NCBI GenBank assembly: GCA_016720935.1 | Contig: JADKJP010000003.1 | Location: forward strand, 248,001 to 312,000 | Direction: 5' to 3' | DNA: 64,000 nt | Origin: Bacteroidota bacterium | GTDB lineage: Bacteria; Bacteroidota; Bacteroidia; AKYH767-A; 2013-40CM-41-45 | Part shown: in pieces, positions 51,950 through 59,620 of the stretch | Numbering within the stretch: the stretch's first letter is position 1 | Layout of the letters: every line of letters begins with the position of its first letter | The notes under the pieces: model-generated | What the model was told of the DNA's origin: nothing | Seen by the model: the letters and a program-made list of their open reading frames with translations, nothing else | Databases searched by the model: none | Made by a program: the position numbers and the translations under genes

Positions 51950-52336
51950 TTAACTGCTTTTTTTCTTCGCTTTACTTGTTGCATTCTTCTTTACCTTCTC
52001 CTGATCCTTCTTTGACATCCCAGCAATTACCATTTCGTAGCTGTGGTCTATCCATTCCTTGAGTAATTGATCGCGGACGCTACCGTCGTCGTGTATAGTG
52101 TTCCAGTGTTTTTTGTTCATGTGAAATCCCGGCTGTACACAGGTGTATTGTTCGCGTAGTTCAATGGCTTTTTCAGGATCACATTTCACATTGAATTTCA
52201 ATTCGGGTTCATCCAGACCGGTCAGCAAAAATGCCTTGTTCAGTACTTTGAAGACCAGGGTCACCTCATCAAAAGGGAATTCTTCCGTTACGAAGGGTTT
52301 TTTGATACAATAGGAACGGAGGCTTTCGATATTCAT
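51950..52336 (-). CDS. MmcQ/YjbR family protein
   Basis: The 128-aa product contains the YjbR double-wing-like fold pattern: MNIESLRSYCIKKPFVTEEFPFDEVTLVFKVLNKAFLLTGLDE, FNVKCDPEKAIELREQY and PGFHMNKKHWNTI. It ends with a family-typical LLKEWIDHSYEMVIAGM. Members have a CyaY-like DNA-binding-type fold, but their cellular role is not firmly known. A lysine-rich tail (KKDQEKVKKNATSKAKKKSS) could bind nucleic acid. It is monocistronic and divergent from the SPOR protein gene. Confidence 0.88.
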   Translation of the reverse strand: MNIESLRSYCIKKPFVTEEFPFDEVTLVFKVLNKAFLLTGLDEPELKFNVKCDPEKAIELREQYTCVQPGFHMNKKHWNTIHDDGSVRDQLLKEWIDHSYEMVIAGMSKKDQEKVKKNATSKAKKKSS

Positions 52337-52428
52337 AGATCAAAAATAATGTTTAGTTCCTGAAATTGGCGTTCTTAAACAATGGAATGTTTCCTTTAGA
52401 GTCAGTTTTGGAGGTATTGTTTTTCAAC

Positions 52429-52460
52429 CTTGTCGGCACCGGAATTTTTCCATTAATTTG
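52429..52460 (+). promoter_or_regulatory. Promoter of the SPOR-protein gene
   Basis: CTTG (52429-52432), a 21-nt spacer and TAATTTG (52454-52460). This is the same spacing variant as the scpB promoter and supports the ATG at 52479 over an upstream in-frame TTG. Confidence 0.42.
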
Positions 52461-52478
52461 TACAACAGAAAAAGAATC

Positions 52479-52895
52479 ATGTCGCGTCTGCTTTTTTTCA
52501 TTTGTTTTCTTGGTCTGTTTTCTTCGGCATCCGCTCAGAAAACAATTACTACTGCCAATTCCGATAGTTCCATCCGGATCACCAGAGATCCACGTTTGGA
52601 TGAATTGATCGAAAGACAAAAACAAATCAATCTTGAAAAGCAAAGCATGCCCGGTTTTCGGGTGCAGATTTATTTTGGAGGCAATCGCCCCAAAGCATCA
52701 GAAGTAAAACTGGATTTCAATTCACGTTACCCTGATATTCCCGCTTATCTCACTTATCAGCAACCCAATTTTAAAGTGCGTGTGGGTGATTTCAGAAATC
52801 GTTACGAAGCACAGAAATTAATCAAGGAACTGGAGGGAAAATATCCTACCACTTTTGTTGTTCCGGATGAGGTTAAACTTCCATTATTGAAATAA
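52479..52895 (+). CDS. Secreted SPOR-domain protein
   Basis: From ATG 52479 the product is 138 aa with a signal peptide (MSRLLFFICFLGLFSSASAQ). It has a short linker with RITRDPRLDELIERQKQINLEKQ and a C-terminal SPOR domain (about 60-138). The SPOR domain contains GFRVQIYFGGNRPKASEVKLDF, YLTYQQPNFKVRVGDFRNRYEAQKLIKELEGKYPTTFVVPDEV. SPOR domains bind denuded peptidoglycan at division sites; its small size suggests a periplasmic accessory protein. The stop codon TAA runs straight into the first AGGGACG repeat. Confidence 0.87.
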   Translation: MSRLLFFICFLGLFSSASAQKTITTANSDSSIRITRDPRLDELIERQKQINLEKQSMPGFRVQIYFGGNRPKASEVKLDFNSRYPDIPAYLTYQQPNFKVRVGDFRNRYEAQKLIKELEGKYPTTFVVPDEVKLPLLK

Positions 52896-53249
52896 GGGAC
52901 GGGGGACAAGGGACGAGGGACGGAGCTGAGGCTTTTGGAATTTTAATTGATTGCAGAAGTCTTCCAAATGCGATCAATCTACAATCAGCAATCTACAATC
53001 AGCAATTAAAAAAGGGACGGGGGACGAGGGGCGAGGGACGGAGCTGGGGTCTTTGGAGTTTTAATTCAGGGTAGAATCTATCCGGGTGCTATCAATCTAC
53101 AATCAAAAATCTACAATCAGCAATTAAAAAAGGGACGGGGGACGAGGGACGGGGGACGGAGCTGAGGCTTTTTGAATTTTATCAGGGTAGAATATATCCT
53201 TGTGCGGCCAATCTACAATCAGCAATCTAAAATCAACAATCAATATTCC
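52895..53249. repeat. Three tandem 118-bp repeats with heptamer heads and CTACAATC tails
   Basis: Units begin at 52895, 53013 and 53131, exactly 118 bp apart. Each opens with four heptamers of the AGGGACG/GGGGACG kind, continues GAGCTGAGG-like, and has a diverged middle. Each closes with CAATCTACAATCAGCAAT wording; the first two end in an A-run. It fills the gap between the SPOR gene and the infB terminator. Confidence 0.92.
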
Positions 53250-53255
53250 TCAATA

Positions 53256-53288
53256 AAAAAGGGTCATCAACGCGACGACCCTTTTGTC
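53256..53288 (-). terminator. Terminator after infB
   Basis: The stem GGGTC / GACCC (with the bordering A/T pairs) encloses an 11-nt loop, and a T6 run follows on the reverse strand. Confidence 0.75.
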
Positions 53289-53305
53289 TGAGTAAATATT
53301 TTGGT

Positions 53306-56272
53306 TTAAGCCAAAGTCCGTTTGACTGCTACCTGTTCGTATCCTTCGATGACATCGCCAACTTTCAGATCCTGGAAGTTGTGGACGCTCAATCCGCATT
53401 CGTAACCTGCGGAAACTTCTTTCACATCGTCTTTGAAACGTTTGAGTGAAGCCAGTTCGCCGGAGAAGACAACGATACCGTCGCGAACGACACGCACCTT
53501 GGTATTGCGGGATACTTTTCCGTCGAGTACCATACATCCTGCAATGGTTCCCACTTTCGGGATCTTGAAGATGTCGCGGATTTCGATGTTGCCGACGATT
53601 TTCTCCTGGAATTCCGGAGCAAGCATACCTTCCATTGCCGCTTTCAATTCGTTGATCGCGTCGTAAATGATGGAGTAGAGGCGGATTTCGATCTGTTCTG
53701 TTTCCGCGAGTTTACGTGCATTGACAGAAGGACGAACCTGGAATCCGATAATGATCGCGTTGGATGCGGAAGCAAGAAGTACATCTGATTCCGTGATCGC
53801 TCCAACAGATTTGTGAATAATGTTGATCTGGATTTCCGGAGTAGAAAGTTTGAGGAGAGAATCCGCGAGCGCTTCGATAGAACCGTCCACGTCACCTTTT
53901 ACAATTACATTCAGCTCCTTGAAGTTTCCGATAGCCAAACGACGACCGATCTCATCCAGTGTAATGTGTTTCTGAGTACGGATACCCTGCTCACGCTGGA
54001 GTTGCAAACGTTTGTTGGCGATGTCGCGTGCTTCGCGTTCATCTTCCATCACGTTGAACAGATCGCCTGCTTGGGGCGCGCCTGTCATACCTAAGACCTG
54101 TGCAGGAGCTGCAGGGCCCGCTTCCTTGATACGGAAACCACGTTCGTTGAACAAGGCTTTTACTCTACCGCTGTAACAGCCGGCAAGAATAACGTCTCCA
54201 ACGTGTAAAGTACCGCCCTGAATCAGAACTGTCATTACATAACCACGACCTTTATCAAGCATGGACTCGATCACGGTTCCGTTCGCACGGCGGTTGGCAT
54301 TTGCTTTGAGTTCGAGGAGTTCCGCTTCGAGCAATACTTTTTCAAGAAGAGCTTCGACATTCATTCCTTTTTTAGCGGAAATTTCCTGACACTGATATTT
54401 TCCACCCCAGTCTTCGACAAGGATGTTCATTTTCGCAAGTTGTTCTTTGATCCTTTCCGGATTGGCATCCGGTTTATCCACCTTGTTGATCGCGAAAACC
54501 ATTGGCACATTCGCCGCCTGAGCGTGATTGATCGCTTCGATGGTTTGTGGCATCACGTTATCATCGGCAGCAATCACGATGATCGCAACGTCGGTAACTT
54601 TGGCACCACGTGCACGCATCGCTGTAAAGGCTTCGTGACCGGGAGTATCAAGGAAAGTGATTGTCTTACCATTTTCCAATTTTACGGAATAGGCTCCGAT
54701 GTGCTGGGTGATACCACCTGCTTCACCGGCAATTACATTGGCTTTACGGATATAGTCAAGGAGAGATGTTTTACCATGGTCAACGTGTCCCATGACGGTA
54801 ACAATCGGTGAGCGTGGTTTTAAATCCTCCGGAAGGTCTTCTTCCGTACCAATTGTTTCCTGTACTTCCGCTGAAACGAATTCTACAGCGAATCCGAATT
54901 CTTCAGCCACGACACGTAATGCCTCAGCATCCAGTCGCTGGTTGATGGATACAAACATACCGAGCGACATGAAGGTGGAGATTACTTCCGTAACCTGTAC
55001 ATCCATCAGTTTTGCCAACTCGTTTGCAGTAACGAATTCAGTGACTTTAATAGTTTTATTCCCTGCTTGTTCTTCTGCTTTTTCACGTTTTACTTCCGCA
55101 CGTTCATCACGACGGGCTTTACGCATTTTAGAAGAACGGGATTTACCACCACTGCTGAGTCGTGCCAGAGTCGCTTTGATCTGATCCTGAATTTCCTTTT
55201 CAGTAGGTTCTGTTTTTTCTGTGGGTTTGGATCCTGCAGCCGGACGATGACGTGGAGGTCCGGATGTTCCGGGTCCACGTTGTTGTTCACGTTTATCAGA
55301 AGGAACCGGTTGTCCGCCCGCTTTGCGGTCGGTACGTTTCCTTTTCTTTTTCTTGTCATCCACTGAACCGGTAGACGAAGCAACCGGTTTGCGTTTCGGT
55401 GGATCAACAGGCAAATCAATTTTTCCAAGAACTGTTGGACCGCTCAGCTTATCAAAACGCACACGGTGAATTTCATCTTTCTGAGGTTCGGAAGGAGCTT
55501 CCGGTTCTTCAGGAGTAATTTCAGGTGCAGCAGGTTCTGCTTCAGGGGTAACTTCAGCAACAGGAGGTATTTCTGCTACAGGAGCAGGAATTTCAATTTC
55601 TTCCTGAACAGGAGCAATTGGTTTTTCTGCTACAGGAGCTTCTTCAATCGTTTCTTCTTTTTTCTTTTTGACAACCTTCTTCGCAGGCTTTTCTTCTTCC
55701 TCTTTAGCTTTAACAGGAGCTTCTTCTTCAGGAGCGGCAGCTGTTTCAGCTTTTTTCTTGGTGGCTGCTTTTTTCTTTTTCTCAGCTTTAGAAGCTTCGT
55801 CTTCGATTTCTATTTTGCCGAGTACTTTTGGTCCTTCGACTTTATCAACCGCGACTTTGGTAACTTCAGGTTCAGCTTCTTTTGCTTTGGCAGGCTTTTC
55901 AGCTTTCGCTTCTTCTTTTTTCTTAGGTTTTTCTTCCTTCAGATAATCCGCGACACTCATGTTTTTGATGAGTATTTCGGAAGATTCATCATCTTTCTTT
56001 GTGCCGGATTTTTTGGATCCTTCAGCGTCAAGAACGACAGGAGTGTCCTTACGAAGTTTAGTCTGGGAAAGCTGTTGCGCTTCTTCTTTAGCGCTTTTAT
56101 CGCCCTGGAATTCCTTCATCAGCAAAGCATAAGCATCCCCGGGCAACTTGGTATTGGGGTTGCTTTCTATCGAGAATCCCTTTTTTGTAAGGAATTCCAC
56201 GATGTGATCAAGGCTCAGATTGAATTCCTTAATCGCTTTACTTAATCGGATCGTCTTTTCTGCTTCTGCCAT
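53306..56272 (-). CDS. infB: Translation initiation factor IF-2
   Basis: IF-2 is the GTPase that brings initiator tRNA to the ribosome. From ATG 56272 it is 988 aa; the frame extends to 56317 without family support. The N-terminal helix bundle (SKAIKEFNLSLDHIVEFLTKKGF) is followed by about 350 residues of K/E/P/A-rich disordered sequence, an IF2_N domain, then the G domain. Its motifs are GHVDHGKTSLLDYI (G1 near residue 492), DTPGHEAF (G3), NKVDKPDAN (G4) and SAKKG (G5). Beta-barrel domains and the C-terminal domain end in KVGDVIEGYEQVAVKRTLA. It is the last gene of rimP-nusA-infB. The 102-bp gap after nusA carries two small hairpins (near 56277-56311). Confidence 0.96.
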   Translation of the reverse strand: MAEAEKTIRLSKAIKEFNLSLDHIVEFLTKKGFSIESNPNTKLPGDAYALLMKEFQGDKSAKEEAQQLSQTKLRKDTPVVLDAEGSKKSGTKKDDESSEILIKNMSVADYLKEEKPKKKEEAKAEKPAKAKEAEPEVTKVAVDKVEGPKVLGKIEIEDEASKAEKKKKAATKKKAETAAAPEEEAPVKAKEEEEKPAKKVVKKKKEETIEEAPVAEKPIAPVQEEIEIPAPVAEIPPVAEVTPEAEPAAPEITPEEPEAPSEPQKDEIHRVRFDKLSGPTVLGKIDLPVDPPKRKPVASSTGSVDDKKKKRKRTDRKAGGQPVPSDKREQQRGPGTSGPPRHRPAAGSKPTEKTEPTEKEIQDQIKATLARLSSGGKSRSSKMRKARRDERAEVKREKAEEQAGNKTIKVTEFVTANELAKLMDVQVTEVISTFMSLGMFVSINQRLDAEALRVVAEEFGFAVEFVSAEVQETIGTEEDLPEDLKPRSPIVTVMGHVDHGKTSLLDYIRKANVIAGEAGGITQHIGAYSVKLENGKTITFLDTPGHEAFTAMRARGAKVTDVAIIVIAADDNVMPQTIEAINHAQAANVPMVFAINKVDKPDANPERIKEQLAKMNILVEDWGGKYQCQEISAKKGMNVEALLEKVLLEAELLELKANANRRANGTVIESMLDKGRGYVMTVLIQGGTLHVGDVILAGCYSGRVKALFNERGFRIKEAGPAAPAQVLGMTGAPQAGDLFNVMEDEREARDIANKRLQLQREQGIRTQKHITLDEIGRRLAIGNFKELNVIVKGDVDGSIEALADSLLKLSTPEIQINIIHKSVGAITESDVLLASASNAIIIGFQVRPSVNARKLAETEQIEIRLYSIIYDAINELKAAMEGMLAPEFQEKIVGNIEIRDIFKIPKVGTIAGCMVLDGKVSRNTKVRVVRDGIVVFSGELASLKRFKDDVKEVSAGYECGLSVHNFQDLKVGDVIEGYEQVAVKRTLA

Positions 56273-56374
56273 AAGGTGTGTCTTCTTACACCAAGCCAAT
56301 TTTTTGGGCTTGTGCAAGGTAGTAATTTATTGAGAGTGGAAGAATGGACTTTGTCATGTGTCCATTCCGCCGTT

Positions 56375-57634
56375 TTATTCAAATTCTGATCTTAAAATGC
56401 GAACTACTTCCTTGATTGTTTCTTCTTCCAGATCTGTTCTTTTCACAAGATCTTCGATCGGCAATTCAAGAACGCTTTTCGCTGTATCGCAACCAATGGT
56501 CTTCAGCTCATCGATGATCCATGGTTCGATTTCATCTGCAAATTCATCCAGATCAACGTCTTCGCTGTCGTCATCCGTATCACGATATACATCGATTTCA
56601 TAACCTGTCAGCTTTCCTGCAAGTTTGATGTTATGACCGCCTTTTCCGATAGCCAGGGAAACCTGGTCGGGTTTCAGGAATACAGAAGCGCGTTTTTTCT
56701 CGTCATCCAGTTTAATGGAAGTGATTTTAGCCGGTGCCAATGCACGGGAGATAAAGAGCGGACTGTTTGTTGTGAAATTAATGACGTCGATATTTTCGTT
56801 TCTTAATTCACGAACAATTCCGTGGATACGAGAACCTTTCATTCCCACACAGGCTCCAACAGGATCGATCCTGTCGTCGTAGCTTTCAACAGCTACTTTC
56901 GCGCGCTCGCCCGGTTCACGGACAATTTTCTTAATCGTAATCAGTCCGTCAAATACTTCAGGTACTTCCAGTTCGAATAATTTTTCGAGGAAGAGTGGAG
57001 AAGTACGTGACAAAATAATCTTTGGTGTTCCATTGATCATTTCAACACGCAATACGACTGCACGAACGCTATCTCCTTTTTTGAAGAAATCACTGCCAAT
57101 TTGTTCAGATTTAGGCATGATTAGTTCATTGCCATCATCATCCATGATGAGTGTTTCTTTTTTCCAGGTCTGGTAAACTTCACCGGTGATGATTTCACCA
57201 ACACGATCTTTGTATTTGCGGAAAATTCCTTCTTTCTCAAGTTCCTGAACACGTGCCATGAGGTTCTGACGAGCGGCAAGTACTGCACGACGACCGAAAT
57301 CCATGAAACGAACTTCTTCAGATACTTCTTCGCCTACTTCAAAGTCGGGCTGAATACGCACCGCTTCAGAATATTCAATCTGAGTACTTGGATCTTCAAC
57401 AGTGCCGTCTTCAACGATCAAACGATTACGCAGGGCTTGAAGATCACCTTTGTCGGTGTTGATGACAATGTCAAAATTATCAGCAGTGCCATATTTTTTC
57501 TTAAGCATGTTTTTGAAAACATCCTCGAGGATGCTCATCATGCTGGCGCGGTCGATATTCTTCAGGTCTTTGAATTCAGAGAATGCTTCCACCAATTCAG
57601 TGTGCTCATTCTTACCGGGTAAGGTCTTTTTCAT
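56375..57634 (-). CDS. nusA: Transcription termination/antitermination factor NusA
   Basis: NusA binds RNA polymerase and modulates pausing, termination and antitermination. From ATG 57634 it is 419 aa, starting 6 nt after the rimP stop; an in-frame TTG at 57643 would overlap rimP. An N-terminal polymerase-binding domain contains SILEDVFKNMLKKKYG. The S1 domain follows with GEIITGEVYQTWKKETLIM. KH domains carry DPVGACVGMKGSRIHGIVRELRNENIDV and VSLAIGKGGHNIKLAGKLTGYEIDV. A short C-terminal helix-hairpin region (IDELKTIGCDTAKSVLELPIEDLVKRT) ends the protein. The duplicated acidic domains of enterobacterial NusA are absent, as expected for this phylum. Confidence 0.95.
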   Translation of the reverse strand: MKKTLPGKNEHTELVEAFSEFKDLKNIDRASMMSILEDVFKNMLKKKYGTADNFDIVINTDKGDLQALRNRLIVEDGTVEDPSTQIEYSEAVRIQPDFEVGEEVSEEVRFMDFGRRAVLAARQNLMARVQELEKEGIFRKYKDRVGEIITGEVYQTWKKETLIMDDDGNELIMPKSEQIGSDFFKKGDSVRAVVLRVEMINGTPKIILSRTSPLFLEKLFELEVPEVFDGLITIKKIVREPGERAKVAVESYDDRIDPVGACVGMKGSRIHGIVRELRNENIDVINFTTNSPLFISRALAPAKITSIKLDDEKKRASVFLKPDQVSLAIGKGGHNIKLAGKLTGYEIDVYRDTDDDSEDVDLDEFADEIEPWIIDELKTIGCDTAKSVLELPIEDLVKRTDLEEETIKEVVRILRSEFE

Positions 57635-57639
57635 TTTGA

Positions 57640-58113
57640 TCAAATGATTTTGTTGAAAGAGAAGATGACTCTTGTTTCTTTGATGTTAGAGAATGGTATA
57701 GTTATTTGTTGAATCTGTTTTTCTTTTTTCTTGCCTTCTTTCACAATGATGGTTTCTTCTAGTTCAATTCCATCATTGGAAGCTGCTTTGAGGACACCTG
57801 TGTGGCGGAGGCCGTCAAAGGTTACGACATTGACATTTTTTCCGATACGTTTGTTGTACTGCTGAAGTACTTTCAGAGGTTCTTCCATTCCGGGTGAACC
57901 GACTTCCAATTCATGTTTTTCAAAGACATCCGTTGAGTCCAGTGAATCCTGAAGAAAACGGGATACTGCCACACAATCCTCAATTTTTACTCCATTGGGA
58001 TGGTCGATCAGCACAATCACTTTTGACGGACTCACTTTGACATCCACGAGGAAGGTCTCCGTTCCGGCAATTTTTTCTTGTACCAATGCAATAATCTGTT
58101 CGTTCAGGCTCAT
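57640..58113 (-). CDS. rimP: Ribosome maturation factor RimP
   Basis: RimP assists late assembly of the 30S subunit. The 157-aa product has the N-terminal domain with ETFLVDVKVSPSKVIVLIDHPNGVKIEDCVAVSRFLQDSLD and the diagnostic YELEVGSPGMEEPL-like sequence (HELEVGSPGMEEPLKVLQQYNKRIGKNVNV). A C-terminal SH3-like domain ends IPFSNIKETRVIFSF. It heads the rimP-nusA-infB operon. Its leader contains a perfect terminator-like hairpin 11 nt before the ATG and a -7 promoter box at 58180-58173. Confidence 0.93.
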   Translation of the reverse strand: MSLNEQIIALVQEKIAGTETFLVDVKVSPSKVIVLIDHPNGVKIEDCVAVSRFLQDSLDSTDVFEKHELEVGSPGMEEPLKVLQQYNKRIGKNVNVVTFDGLRHTGVLKAASNDGIELEETIIVKEGKKKEKQIQQITIPFSNIKETRVIFSFNKII

Positions 58114-58124
58114 AATCGATCAAT

Positions 58125-58146
58125 AAAAAAGGGGACTATCGTCCCC
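58125..58146 (-). terminator. Terminator-like hairpin in the rimP leader (candidate attenuator)
   Basis: On the reverse strand AAGGGGAC pairs perfectly with GTCCCCTT around GATA, and the U-run follows directly, ending about 11 nt before the rimP ATG. It lies between the predicted start of transcription (near 58166) and the gene it precedes. Confidence 0.7.
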
Positions 58147-58172
58147 TTCTATTATCTCCTTAAATTCGAATG

Positions 58173-58180
58173 CAAACATA
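58173..58180 (-). promoter_or_regulatory. -7 element TATGTTTG of the rimP operon
   Basis: A perfect TAnnTTTG on the reverse strand, about 60 nt before the rimP ATG. The -33 region is weak. Confidence 0.45.
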
Positions 58181-58322
58181 CGAAAATTCTTCAAAAAGCC
58201 CCAGTGTTTTCTCAATTAATCTCTTTTATTCATGAGCTTTTGGGAAAGAGGGTGTTTTTCCCCCTAATTTTGAGCATTCTTTTGCTTTTTTCATTTCATT
58301 CGTTTTAAAATCAGGCCATTAA

Positions 58323-59603
58323 ATGGATATTTTTAACAAAGAAAAGGCCCGAAAAAGGGTGCTGATTGTGGGTTCCGGTTTTGGAGGAATTGAAATTGGA
58401 CGCCGTTTGGATTCCCGGAAATACGAAGTATTGGTTCTGGACAGGCAAAACTATCTCACATTTCAGCCTTTGCTTTATCAGGTGGCTACAGGTGGTTTAG
58501 AACCGGATTCGGTCGCTTATCCTTTGCGAAAAATTTTCAGGCGAAAAATGAATGTGACTTTTCGTGTCGCGGAAGTTGATAAGGTTGAACCTGCTATCAA
58601 TAGTGTACACACTTCCATTGGCATTCTTCCTTATGATATTCTTGTTCTCGCGACAGGTTCCAAGACGAATCATTTCGGGATGAAAGAAATCCAGGAAAAT
58701 TCTCTTTCCCTGAAATCAGTGACTGATGCTTTGGACATGAGGAGTTTTATTTTGCAAAATTTTGAAGCGGCATTGCTAAGCAGGGATGTGGAAGAAAAGA
58801 AAAGTCTGATGAATTTTATTGTTGCAGGAGCAGGACCCACAGGAGTTGAAATTGCAGGAGCTCTGGCAGAATTAAGAAATCACGTTTTGCCCAATGATTA
58901 CCCGGAACTGGATCTTTCATTGATGAACATTACACTCGTTGATGCTTCCGATAAAGTTCTCAATGTAATGTCTGAATACGCCTCAAGAAACGCGCACAAA
59001 CAGCTTGAACAATTGGGCATACGAATTTTGACAGGAGTAAAACTCGAAAGGTACAATGGCAAAGAAGCGTTTTTAAGCTCAGGAGAAATTTTGAAATCGA
59101 AAGCACTGATCTGGACAGCGGGAGTGATGGGAAACGGAATCATCGGTTTGGATGCATCCAATTACAACCGGGGGAATCGCATCCTTACTGACGAATACAA
59201 CAAAGTTAAAGGCTCAGAAAATATTTTCGCGATCGGAGATGTAGCGGCGATAGTAGCTGCAGATGGAACGTCTCATCCAATGCTTGCGCCCGTGGCCATG
59301 CAACAGGGAAAACAATTGGCAGCAAACCTGAATCTGGCTGAAGGAAAGAAATGGAAAGCGTTTCGCTATACCGACAGAGGAACAATGGCCACCATCGGCA
59401 GAAGTCGTGCTGTCGCGGATTTAAAATTTACACACCTCAAGGGTTTTCCCGCATGGATCGCCTGGTTGTTTATTCATCTCATGCTTTTAGTGGGCTTTCG
59501 CAACCGACTCGTAGTTCTGATCAATTGGATCTGGAATTATTTCAGTTATGATCGCGCTATCCGATTAATCATTCGACCATATCGGAAAAAAGAAAGCGCA
59601 TAA
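58323..59603 (+). CDS. ndh: Type II NADH dehydrogenase (NDH-2)
   Basis: NDH-2 is a single-subunit flavoenzyme that passes electrons from NADH to quinone without pumping protons. The 426-aa product has the FAD-binding VLIVGSGFGGIEIGRRL (about residues 13-29), LVLDRQNYLTFQPLLYQVATGGLEPDSVAYPLR and VLATGSKTNHFGM. The NAD-binding FIVAGAGPTGVEIAGALAEL is followed by NIFAIGDVAAI. A C-terminal hydrophobic amphipathic region (FPAWIAWLFIHLMLLVGFRNRLVVLINWIWNYFSYDRAIR) probably anchors it to the membrane. These are classic NDH-2 features. It converges closely on metG with only 17 nt between stops. Confidence 0.92.
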   Translation: MDIFNKEKARKRVLIVGSGFGGIEIGRRLDSRKYEVLVLDRQNYLTFQPLLYQVATGGLEPDSVAYPLRKIFRRKMNVTFRVAEVDKVEPAINSVHTSIGILPYDILVLATGSKTNHFGMKEIQENSLSLKSVTDALDMRSFILQNFEAALLSRDVEEKKSLMNFIVAGAGPTGVEIAGALAELRNHVLPNDYPELDLSLMNITLVDASDKVLNVMSEYASRNAHKQLEQLGIRILTGVKLERYNGKEAFLSSGEILKSKALIWTAGVMGNGIIGLDASNYNRGNRILTDEYNKVKGSENIFAIGDVAAIVAADGTSHPMLAPVAMQQGKQLAANLNLAEGKKWKAFRYTDRGTMATIGRSRAVADLKFTHLKGFPAWIAWLFIHLMLLVGFRNRLVVLINWIWNYFSYDRAIRLIIRPYRKKESA

Positions 59604-59620
59604 TCTGATTTCTTCTGAAC

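Noticed and set aside
55466..56245. 259-aa phenylalanine-rich open frame on the forward strand
   Set aside because: It is the antisense shadow of the lysine/glutamate-rich disordered region of IF-2, with no start context or recognisable domain.
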